Assembly: GCA_964617665.1 (NCBI GenBank)
Contig: CAZUAH010000821.1
Span: forward strand, 1-5,085
Direction: 5' to 3'
Length of the DNA stretch: 5,085 nt
Source: JADHUC01 sp964617665
Lineage (GTDB): Bacteria > Planctomycetota > Planctomycetia > Pirellulales > Pirellulaceae
Part shown: positions 1-5,085 of the stretch, in pieces
How positions within the stretch are numbered: position 1 is the first letter of the stretch
How the letters are laid out: every line of letters begins with the position of its first letter
Made by a program: the position numbers and the translations under genes
The notes under the pieces: model-generated
What the model saw: only the letters and a program-made list of their open reading frames with translations
What the model was told of the DNA's origin: nothing
Database searches by the model: none

Positions 1-598
1 GTGTCTCGTGACGGTCGTTGATGCCCCAGCCGTTAAGGAGGACTTGCGGCGGTCCGTCGGGTTGATCGTCGCCATCACGATCCGGAATGAACGACAGGTT
101 GGGCGGCGAACCGACAAACACCCCTCCAAAGCCGAGCGCGATTCCGGACGTGAACGTTAACTTGTCGTTGAAGGTTTTCTTTCTGTCGAATACTCCGTCG
201 CGATCTCTGTCTTCGAAGATCTGAATCCTCGTCACTGGATCGTGTGTATGTCTCCCCCGCGTCCGATAGTTGTAGTTCTCGACGACCCACAGTCGACCGC
301 AATCATCGAAGCAGAACGCGATCGGCTCGCCAATGTCCGGTTCGGCGGCAAAGACCGAGACTTCGAAACCATCGGGAATCGACATTTTTCGGACCGCTTC
401 CTGAGGCTTCAGAAACGGAGCGTTACTGGTCCGGTGTTGCTTTTTGGGAAGCTGGTTCTTCGACTCTGCTGCCGACGCACCGCTCGGCAAAATCGTTGCC
501 GTGATCAGGCAGGTCGCTGCCACATGACCAATCGTACAGCAGAGCAGCAATCTGGCGGCAGAAATACCCACACGCGTAAGATTCTCCGTGGCATTCAT
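1..598 (-). CDS. PVC-type membrane-bound dehydrogenase, N-terminal part (runs off left edge)
   Basis: This is the first 199 codons of a longer gene; the frame is open to the window edge. Residues 1-44 form a long signal peptide: a basic N-region, a hydrophobic core around 12-38, and a likely cleavage after ASA near residue 43. The mature part matches the planctomycete/verrucomicrobial dehydrogenase N-terminal family (TIGR02604-like). It has PDGFEVSVFAAEPDIGEP (75-92), then GRLWVVENYNYRTRG (101-115), then the SGIALGFGGVFVGSPPNL segment (151-168). Two aspartate-rich, calcium-binding-like loops sit at 130-138 and 173-182, and the GWGxxDRHET signature is at 190-199, the last residue visible. The family is thought to be a periplasmic beta-propeller (PQQ/glucose-dehydrogenase-like) that oxidises an unknown sugar or alcohol. 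The ATG at 598-596 overlaps the stop of the upstream heme-protein gene (ATGA), with GGTGGAG about 8 bases upstream as a ribosome site. Whether this protein has its own C-terminal heme domain cannot be seen. Substrate unknown. Confidence 0.85.
   Translation of the reverse strand, partial: MNATENLTRVGISAARLLLCCTIGHVAATCLITATILPSGASAAESKNQLPKKQHRTSNAPFLKPQEAVRKMSIPDGFEVSVFAAEPDIGEPIAFCFDDCGRLWVVENYNYRTRGRHTHDPVTRIQIFEDRDRDGVFDRKKTFNDKLTFTSGIALGFGGVFVGSPPNLSFIPDRDGDDQPDGPPQVLLNGWGINDRHET
595..598 (-). other. ATGA stop/start overlap coupling the heme protein and dehydrogenase genes
   Basis: On the minus strand the last codon of the heme protein (CAA) is followed by ATGA, whose TGA ends that gene and whose ATG starts the dehydrogenase. 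A GGTGGAG ribosome-binding sequence lies inside the end of the first gene, about 8 bases before the ATG. This arrangement is typical of translational coupling and fixes the dehydrogenase start. Confidence 0.8.
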
Positions 599-1791
599 TG
601 TGCAATCTCCACCTGCTCGGTCGTTTGCAGGTACTTGATCAGGTTCGCAACCTCCGGCGGCTTCATCTGATCCAGTTGTCCGTCCGGCATTATCGATTTG
701 GACGAAACCTGCCTGTAATCGATGTCACTTTTGAGGACGACGACCTTTGGTTTTTCGGCGGTTTTCAAAATGACTCTTTGAGAGTTCTCTTCGTCAATGA
801 CTCCGTTCAGTACAAGGCCATCCACCGTCTCGATGATGACCATCTTGTATCCTTCCGGCACATCGTAACTTGGATCAACACTGTTCAATAGGATGTAGTC
901 CAAGTTGGCCCGGTTTGAACCCGTCAAGTCCGGCCCCACCTTTCCACCCTTCCCATACAGCAGGTGGCACGATGCACACGTCTTCTTGAAGATCACACGA
1001 CCCTTTGCCGCATCGGCATCGGCCAACGCTTCGGGGCTGAGCATCTTTTTGTACTTGGCCATCAGCTTCACGCGGTCCTCCGCCAATTGGCGAACGTCGC
1101 CAAATACTTCTACAAACCGATCTCCGAGAATGAAGCTGAGCGAACGAGCGACGTGGGCTGGAACATGCTTTCGCGGAATCACATTCGACTTGATTGCGTT
1201 CAAAAGCGTCTCAGCGTACCGTTTCCGCGCAGCGAGCGTCTCGATAGCCGCCTGGCGATGTTCCGGAGACCAACTCTTATAGCGTTTCAGCAAAATCTCC
1301 GGTGCCTTAGCATTCTCGATCGCTGCAAAGCCGCGAATCGCATCCAGTCGTAGTTCGGGCTCGTCTAAGAGTGGTTCAAGCAACGCCGAGACCTGATCGT
1401 TCTTTTGTGTAAGCAACGAATTGAGTGCCCGGCGTCTGGCATCGTTCGGCGCGGAACGATCTTTGACTGTCGCCAAGGCTCGCCCAACCGCGGCTTGGTC
1501 GCCGAAGACCTGCGACAATTGCGAGGCTAGATCTCGCACGTTCACGTCATCGCTTCGGGCCAGTTTGGCCGCGACTTCGCTCCAGGCGTCAGGAGCAGGA
1601 ACGTTTCGTCGACCAGCAAGACCACTCAACATCCCTCTCATCAGAGCGGTCTGGACCGCTGAATCCTCGGTCTCATCCAACGTCCCGACCAACAAAGCAA
1701 GCGACTCGGCTTCGTCTATCGCTGACAATTGACCAGATGTTATCAAAATCGAACCTGCGATGAGCACGAGGCTCGCATACGAACGTGTCAT
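595..1791 (-). CDS. Secreted HEAT-repeat c-type cytochrome (PVC-type heme-binding domain protein)
   Basis: A complete protein of 398 residues. A signal peptide occupies residues 1-24 (MTRSYA, then a hydrophobic core, cleavage probably after LSA), so it should act in the periplasm. Residues about 40-250 are helical and alanine/leucine-rich, resembling HEAT-like repeats, for example around 115-200. Residues about 258-395 match the Pirellula/Verrucomicrobium-type heme domain (TIGR02603-like). They show the heme-attachment motif CASCH (C272, C275, H276), GKGGKVGPDLTGSNR (281-295), LNSVDPSYDVPEGY (302-315), and a probable distal ligand Met368 in SIMPDGQL. In many relatives these repeats and this heme domain form the C-terminal half of one large dehydrogenase. 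Here they are a separate protein, encoded upstream of the dehydrogenase and overlapping it by 4 bases (ATGA). It probably passes electrons from that enzyme to the respiratory chain (inference). The ATG at 1791 is supported by the signal peptide and by GGGAAGG ending 5 bases upstream. Confidence 0.9.
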   Translation of the reverse strand: MTRSYASLVLIAGSILITSGQLSAIDEAESLALLVGTLDETEDSAVQTALMRGMLSGLAGRRNVPAPDAWSEVAAKLARSDDVNVRDLASQLSQVFGDQAAVGRALATVKDRSAPNDARRRALNSLLTQKNDQVSALLEPLLDEPELRLDAIRGFAAIENAKAPEILLKRYKSWSPEHRQAAIETLAARKRYAETLLNAIKSNVIPRKHVPAHVARSLSFILGDRFVEVFGDVRQLAEDRVKLMAKYKKMLSPEALADADAAKGRVIFKKTCASCHLLYGKGGKVGPDLTGSNRANLDYILLNSVDPSYDVPEGYKMVIIETVDGLVLNGVIDEENSQRVILKTAEKPKVVVLKSDIDYRQVSSKSIMPDGQLDQMKPPEVANLIKYLQTTEQVEIAQ

Positions 1792-1842
1792 TCCGACCTT
1801 CCCACGGTTGATACTCTTGGGCGCGTTTGCATCGCGCTCTCA

Positions 1843-1874
1843 GATACAACGAGTCAATTCACACGCATTGTATC
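1843..1874. repeat. Inverted repeat GATACAA-N18-TTGTATC upstream of the cytochrome gene
   Basis: Perfect 7-base arms lie at 1843-1849 and 1868-1874, separated by 18 bases. The dyad begins 52 bases upstream of the cytochrome start codon. The distal arm overlaps the possible -10 element of that gene. It could be an operator or half-sites for a dimeric regulator, but 7-base arms can arise by chance over a region this long. Confidence 0.3.
1867..1872 (-). promoter_or_regulatory. Possible -10 element (TACAAT) for the cytochrome/dehydrogenase operon
   Basis: On the minus strand TACAAT matches the sigma-70 -10 consensus at five of six positions and lies about 75 bases before the ATG at 1791. No good -35 hexamer stands at the usual distance, so the call rests on this one element and on its position in the divergent spacer. 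Confidence 0.2.
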
Positions 1875-2312
1875 CCATCCTACGCAAAAACTCATCCGGT
1901 GTGTGACTTCAGTGATTGTAAAGATCTGCTGCAATCAGACAGACTGGCGACTCGTTATAGTGAGTTGGCGAATGGAAGTAGGAGGCCATGTCCGCCGGTG
2001 CCGAGCGATCCGTCTGAGGTTGATACATCAGATCTGCCGGACTGCGCGGCGACACTCGGTCCACGTCTCTGCTTCCGCCGCCACGACGGCGGCTGGTCTC
2101 CAAAACGCGATGGGGTGGATACTTGCTTAGGTGTGCTCCGCTACAACGCCCAACCATCCCGATACTCGCGATGGAGGAGGTTGCTGGCTTCTTCGTCACG
2201 GCCCTTCAAAAGATACCGTTGGACGCAAGGCTTCTGAAACGACAAAACACGTTGGTCGTCAGCTTGACTCCACGAACGGACAACCCGAAACTGGCGTTGG
2301 GCTTCGCCTCTG

Positions 2313-2327
2313 TCGTACTGAGTACGA
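2313..2327. promoter_or_regulatory. Perfect 15-base palindrome TCGTACT-G-AGTACGA, candidate operator of the lyase gene
   Basis: Two exact 7-base arms flank a single central G at 2320. The element ends 44 bases before the lyase start codon, where a repressor or activator site would be expected. Odd-centred palindromes with a GT...AC core are common among GntR-type and related regulators of sugar and uronate use. That family assignment is only a suggestion, since no regulator gene is in view. Confidence 0.4.
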
Positions 2328-2371
2328 TGGAAAGCGGCCGATAGTGCAGAAACAACAGGTTATTCATTACC

Positions 2372-3715
2372 ATGCATTTCGCTCTAACAACTTTCGCCCG
2401 TTTTCTGCTGTTGGCGGCTGTCATCATGGCATGGAGCGTGCCGCCCGCCTGCGGCGATGTTCTGCATGTCGATGGGCCGGCTGCCTTGACCGCAGCCGTT
2501 TCGAAAGCCCAGCCTGGTGACGAAGTGGTGATCAAAGACGGCATCTGGCGGGATGTGCATGTCCGAATCGTCGGAAACGGCGCCAACGGCGCGCCCATTC
2601 GTATCCACCCAGCGACTCCTGGTGGGTTGGAGATTACGGGAGTGTCCCGCGTACGTATCGGCGGTTCGCACCTGGTAGTGTCCGGTCTGCGTTTGCGGAA
2701 CATTCACGACGTGAGCGACTGGTTTCAGTTTCGCGAGGACTCCAAGAATCTCGCCCGCCACTGTCGAGTCACGGATTGTGTTTTTGAAGAAGACAGAGAC
2801 ATTGATCCCAGTGAAATGGATTCACGTTGGGTGGGAATCTACGGAGAAGACAACGAGTTTGATCACTGCCGCGTGGAAGGAAAAAAGAGTCGTGGTACCA
2901 GCGTGGCGATCTGGCTGCAGGAGGGGCTCGATGCGAGCCACCACGTGCACCACAACCTATTCGGTTACCGTCCACCGCTCGGCAGAAACGGCGGCGAGAC
3001 TATTCGCGTCGGCGACAGCAAGACCTCGTCTATCAATGCTGCGTGCCTGTTCGAGAGGAACGTCTTCGAACGCTGCAACGGCGAGGCCGAGTGTATCTCG
3101 AACAAGTCCTGCGAAAACGTGTATCGGTTCAACCTGTTTTGCGAGGTTCAGGGAACCCTTTCACTGCGACACGGGCATCGTTGCCACGTGGAAGATAACG
3201 TCTTTCTCGGCAATGACGTGAAACACACCGGAGGCATTCGGATCATCGGTGAAGATCACGTGGTCCGAGGAAACTATCTCGCCAATCTCGGCGGCACGAA
3301 GGCGCGAGGCGCCCTGGTTCTGCAGAACGGCATCCTGAACTCTCCCGCCAGCGGCTACTCGCCCGTGCGCCGAGCCGTGGTTCGAGACAATCACATTATC
3401 GGTTGCCGGGAGAGTCTGGTGATCGGCTACGCGGACAAGGATTCTCCTTCCTCCGTCGTTGTCCCGGAGAATTGCAGCTTCCGTGGCAACGCCTTCCTCG
3501 TCGATGCGGATAGAACAGTGGTAGCGGAACATCAAGCCGCCCGGAACACACAGTGGGAATCGAATATCGCCACCGGCAAATCACTAGGCATCGACGAACC
3601 GACCGCGGGAGGACTCCGACTCCATCCCGGTGCGTCCTCACCGGACATGGTGCCTCCCGTGCCAGAACTGAACTTCACACAATCCGTCGGCCCCTCCTGG
3701 GATCGGGAGAAATAG
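2372..3715 (+). CDS. Secreted polysaccharide lyase family 6 (alginate lyase / chondroitinase B type)
   Basis: A complete protein of 447 residues. A signal peptide covers residues 1-28 (hydrophobic core 10-22, cleavage probably after PPACG). The mature protein is one right-handed parallel beta-helix domain of the PL6 type. Enzymes of this family cleave uronic-acid polymers (alginate, or dermatan sulfate) by calcium-assisted beta-elimination. Conserved blocks are RNGGETIRVG (205-214), EAECISNKSCEN (238-249), GTLSLRHG (261-268) and TGGIRIIGE (286-294). By family comparison, Asn206, Glu238 and Glu240 would bind calcium, Lys245 is the base and Arg266 the acid. The 21-residue Lys-Arg spacing and the two glutamates 7 and 5 residues before the lysine agree with characterised members. 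There is no second helix domain as in some two-domain alginate lyases; the length is close to single-domain members. The ATG at 2372 has only a weak AGG 12 bases upstream but is placed correctly for the signal peptide. Alginate is the likelier substrate for a marine planctomycete, but sequence alone does not decide it. Confidence 0.9.
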   Translation: MHFALTTFARFLLLAAVIMAWSVPPACGDVLHVDGPAALTAAVSKAQPGDEVVIKDGIWRDVHVRIVGNGANGAPIRIHPATPGGLEITGVSRVRIGGSHLVVSGLRLRNIHDVSDWFQFREDSKNLARHCRVTDCVFEEDRDIDPSEMDSRWVGIYGEDNEFDHCRVEGKKSRGTSVAIWLQEGLDASHHVHHNLFGYRPPLGRNGGETIRVGDSKTSSINAACLFERNVFERCNGEAECISNKSCENVYRFNLFCEVQGTLSLRHGHRCHVEDNVFLGNDVKHTGGIRIIGEDHVVRGNYLANLGGTKARGALVLQNGILNSPASGYSPVRRAVVRDNHIIGCRESLVIGYADKDSPSSVVVPENCSFRGNAFLVDADRTVVAEHQAARNTQWESNIATGKSLGIDEPTAGGLRLHPGASSPDMVPPVPELNFTQSVGPSWDREK

Positions 3716-3800
3716 CCTCGGTTCAGCATTCTTCACTTCGGCTTTGTTCATCAGCACGCGTCGGTGTCATCAAAAGGGGCGTGAGGGGCCGAGCAATCAA

Positions 3801-3818
3801 AGCGCCCTTCCGGGCGCT
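3801..3818. terminator. GC-rich hairpin after the lyase gene, possible terminator
   Basis: AGCGCCC (3801-3807) pairs perfectly with GGGCGCT (3812-3818) around a TTCC loop, 85 bases past the lyase stop. There is no T-tract after it on the plus strand; on the minus strand it is followed by the weakly T-rich TTGATT. It could act as a poor intrinsic terminator, an mRNA 3'-end stabiliser, or simply be a chance palindrome. Confidence 0.3.
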
Positions 3819-3846
3819 CCGGGTCTGGAGCTTGACCGACGCTTTT

Positions 3847-3854
3847 GAGATAAT
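3847..3854 (+). promoter_or_regulatory. Possible extended -10 promoter (TGAGATAAT) for the phosphorylase-domain gene
   Basis: The sequence TGAGATAAT (ending at 3854; the TG starts one base before the listed start) resembles the extended -10 motif TGnTATAAT with one mismatch. A weak -35 (TGGAGC, 3826-3831) stands 17 bases upstream of GATAAT. Transcription would begin near 3861, giving a leader of about 78 bases. This is inferred from motif and position only. Confidence 0.25.
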
Positions 3855-3923
3855 CATCGCTTTCAGTTCTTGTCCGGTTTCGAGGCCCGGATATCTGGCA
3901 CCGGTTCAATATTGGTGTGACAC

Positions 3924-3929
3924 GAAGGA
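3924..3929 (+). promoter_or_regulatory. Ribosome-binding site GAAGGA fixing the start at 3939
   Basis: GAAGGA lies 9 bases before the ATG at 3939. An in-frame TGA stands at 3918-3920 and no other start codon lies between it and the ATG. The start of the downstream gene is therefore well determined. Confidence 0.6.
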
Positions 3930-3938
3930 TCGTCGGCA

Positions 3939-5085
3939 ATGTCACCTGATTGGCGCGATACCCTTAGGACGCTGAAGACTCAGTTTGAGTCGCGGGCAGC
4001 GAGATCAACCGGATTTCATCACCTATTTGTTGAGGTCGCTGATCACGAGCGCCACAAAATGGACGGGCCGAGTTGGTTCCAACCTTTATCTGGAAATATT
4101 CAAGTCGTTGATGGAAAGCCACGGTATTCGAAGTGGGATTGCTCGGCATCTGACGGACTGCCGGGAATCAGCCCAGGCTTCCGTGAGGCCAAATCAACCG
4201 AGTCCTTTGACGACGATGACACAGCAGGAGTAATCCGGGATGGCTCTGGCGTTCCTCGCGCTGTTGCGACGCCAATGAAGTTACGTCAAGGATACTTCTG
4301 TGGTCAGCCATCAGAAGAGGCTGACGCGTTTAGGTCACTGGCTGATTCAGCCGCCGCAGCGCTGGCTGGGGCTGGGAACCTTCACGAACACGTATATGCA
4401 TCGGATCTTACGGATGTATTCCGAAAACCCCGCGGTGGCGTCCGCTATGTGTTTGGTGACGTGCCCGGTGCACCGAATCGATTCATCGCGTGCGGCTGGG
4501 ATGCGGGGGTCCTTCAGTTTGAAAACGGCGTCCTGATTGACTTGCCGATCGCTGAGAGCGCCCCAGACGCCAGTCATTGGCTATTGCTGCTTCACCGTCT
4601 CGGTTGGCATCATGTCGACAGCAGTGGCTTGCGAGCACAACGCAAAGCGTGGGATGCGAACGTCGAAGTCGCGTTGGAAATACTGAGTCAGGACTGGTCG
4701 CGGTATCCGGATAGGTTCTCGGCGAATTTTGCCAACATTTCGCCGGACTCTTTCTACTCGGTGTTAGGAACCAAAGATGCTCCGCTTGACATCAATCTGG
4801 CATCAGCGTTTGCGATCCAACTATTGTTGGCCGATCTCAAGCTCAATACGTCAGTCGCTCAACTGGATCCTGAATCTTCGCCGGACTATTCCGGAGAGAA
4901 TTGGAGAGTCCTTCCGCTGCCGAGTCTGCGCACGGTGACACACGAGGAAAGCAAGGAGTCATCCCGACCGAAAGTCGGTATTCTCGTGGCAACAGAAGTC
5001 GAAAGACAGGCGTTTCTCAAGAAGATGCGGCCACCGAAGAATAAGCGAGCGGTGTTTCAGGTCTACTCTGGCAGCAATACATGTT
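3939..5085 (+). CDS. Large protein of unknown function with a C-terminal nucleoside phosphorylase-like domain beginning (runs off right edge)
   Basis: The first 382 codons of a gene still open at the window end. There is no signal peptide or membrane segment, so it should be cytoplasmic. Residues 1-60 form a short region I do not recognise, containing GFHHLFVEVADHE (25-37). Residues about 66-115 are polar, glycine/serine-rich and acidic (a DDDD run at 91-94), probably a linker. Residues 117-305 look like a folded alpha/beta domain of unknown family, with an aromatic/histidine-rich stretch SHWLLLLHRLGWHHVD (212-227) and WDANVEVALEILSQDW (238-253). After a charged linker, residues 344-382 read KVGILVATEVERQAFLKKM, then a basic loop, then VFQVYSGSNTC. 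This parallels the first strand, the glutamate-containing turn and the second strand of MTA/SAH nucleosidases and nucleoside phosphorylases (compare an IGAMEEE-type start followed by a YTG strand). The start is fixed by an in-frame stop 18 bases upstream and a GAAGGA site. The domain call rests on about 40 residues and is moderately sure; the whole-protein role, possibly a defence effector, is inference. Confidence 0.75.
   Translation, partial: MSPDWRDTLRTLKTQFESRAARSTGFHHLFVEVADHERHKMDGPSWFQPLSGNIQVVDGKPRYSKWDCSASDGLPGISPGFREAKSTESFDDDDTAGVIRDGSGVPRAVATPMKLRQGYFCGQPSEEADAFRSLADSAAAALAGAGNLHEHVYASDLTDVFRKPRGGVRYVFGDVPGAPNRFIACGWDAGVLQFENGVLIDLPIAESAPDASHWLLLLHRLGWHHVDSSGLRAQRKAWDANVEVALEILSQDWSRYPDRFSANFANISPDSFYSVLGTKDAPLDINLASAFAIQLLLADLKLNTSVAQLDPESSPDYSGENWRVLPLPSLRTVTHEESKESSRPKVGILVATEVERQAFLKKMRPPKNKRAVFQVYSGSNTC

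Larger units (their letters stand above)
1792..2371. other. Divergent intergenic region (580 bases) without a convincing gene
   Basis: This lies between the minus-strand cytochrome/dehydrogenase operon and the plus-strand lyase, so it should carry both promoters. Short open frames exist on both strands (for example 1909-2199 minus, 1827-2237 plus, 2123-2344 plus). None has a recognisable domain, and their arginine- and serine-rich compositions look like non-coding translations. Visible structures are an inverted repeat at 1843-1874, a GC-rich hairpin at 2075-2092 (CCGCCG / CGGCGG, six-base loop, no T-tract) and a perfect 15-base palindrome at 2313-2327. The length is generous for two promoters, so an unrecognised small RNA or a degraded gene remains possible. 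Confidence 0.6.
3716..3938. other. Intergenic region between the lyase and the phosphorylase-domain gene
   Basis: These 223 bases separate two genes on the same strand. No gene is supported here. The spacer contains a perfect hairpin at 3801-3818, a possible extended -10 at 3847-3854 and a near-palindromic CCGGATATCTGG at 3887-3898. The distance and these elements suggest that the downstream gene has its own promoter and is not part of a lyase operon. Confidence 0.6.

Noticed and set aside
242..670. Plus-strand open frame of 142 codons over the dehydrogenase/cytochrome junction
   Set aside because: It lies antisense to two well-supported minus-strand genes, and its product is arginine/cysteine-rich with no domain, so it is a shadow frame.
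905..1353. Two overlapping plus-strand frames inside the cytochrome gene
   Set aside because: They are antisense to a gene with clear signal peptide and heme motifs, and their translations show no family features.
1980..2017. AGGAGG followed by ATG and a 9-codon frame ending in TGA on the plus strand
   Set aside because: The ATG is only 2 bases after the AGGAGG, too close for initiation, and the peptide would be 9 residues; probably chance.
1909..2199. Minus-strand open frame of 96 codons in the divergent spacer
   Set aside because: It has no recognisable domain and no clear ribosome site, and its composition resembles translated non-coding DNA.
2123..2344. Plus-strand 73-codon frame just before the lyase
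   Set aside because: It starts without a ribosome site, has no family match I recognise, and contains the 15-base palindrome near its end, which fits regulatory DNA better.
2455..2458. Possible lipoprotein lipobox around Cys27 of the lyase (PPAC)
   Set aside because: The residue three before the cysteine is proline, not an aliphatic residue as a lipobox needs; an ordinary signal peptide fits better.
2206..2703. Minus-strand frame of 165 codons crossing the lyase start
   Set aside because: More than half is antisense to the lyase signal peptide and first beta-helix turns; proline/threonine/arginine-rich product with no domain.
3161..3729. Several minus-strand frames over the 3' half of the lyase
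   Set aside because: All are antisense to the conserved catalytic region of the lyase and show no independent coding features.
3985..4536. Short plus-strand frames of 82 and 78 codons after position 3985
   Set aside because: They are out of frame with, and lie inside, the long open gene that starts at 3939 with a ribosome site and continues to the window end.
1..5085. CRISPR array, tRNA, rRNA, insertion sequence or transposase
   Set aside because: No spaced direct repeats, no cloverleaf, no rRNA-like conserved stretches and no transposase motifs were seen by eye on either strand.

Overview
The window looks like chromosomal DNA from a planctomycete, most likely a Pirellulaceae-type marine relative of Rhodopirellula. 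The main reason is the pair of minus-strand genes on the left. One carries the PVC-type 'membrane-bound dehydrogenase' N-terminal domain. The other carries the HEAT-plus-heme (CxxCH) domain found almost exclusively in Planctomycetes and Verrucomicrobia. The lineage is an inference from protein families; there is no rRNA or other marker gene here.

Layout. Positions 1-598 (minus) hold the first 199 codons of a secreted PVC-type dehydrogenase that continues beyond the left edge. Positions 595-1791 (minus) hold a complete exported protein of 398 residues with helical repeats and a c-type heme domain. It lies upstream of the dehydrogenase and overlaps it by an ATGA, so the two form a translationally coupled operon, probably an electron-transfer pair. 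Positions 1792-2371 are a 580-base divergent intergenic region with no convincing gene but two dyad symmetries that may be operators. Positions 2372-3715 (plus) encode a complete secreted polysaccharide lyase of family 6 (alginate lyase / chondroitinase B type) with all the expected calcium and catalytic residues. Positions 3716-3938 are intergenic, with a perfect GC-rich hairpin and a possible extended -10 promoter. Positions 3939-5085 (plus) hold the first 382 codons of a large gene that runs off the right edge. About 340 residues of unrecognised sequence are followed by what looks like the start of a nucleoside phosphorylase / MTA-SAH nucleosidase fold.

How they fit. The left operon and the lyase are both exported functions plausible for an organism that degrades algal polysaccharides: the lyase cuts uronic-acid polymers, and the dehydrogenase/cytochrome pair would oxidise a sugar, alcohol or similar substrate in the periplasm. 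They share only a divergent intergenic region, so co-regulation is a hypothesis. The right-hand gene appears unrelated and cytoplasmic (no signal peptide). Nucleosidase-fold domains at the C-terminus of large proteins occur as effectors in bacterial conflict systems, which makes this the most promising lead in the window, but the decisive part lies outside it.
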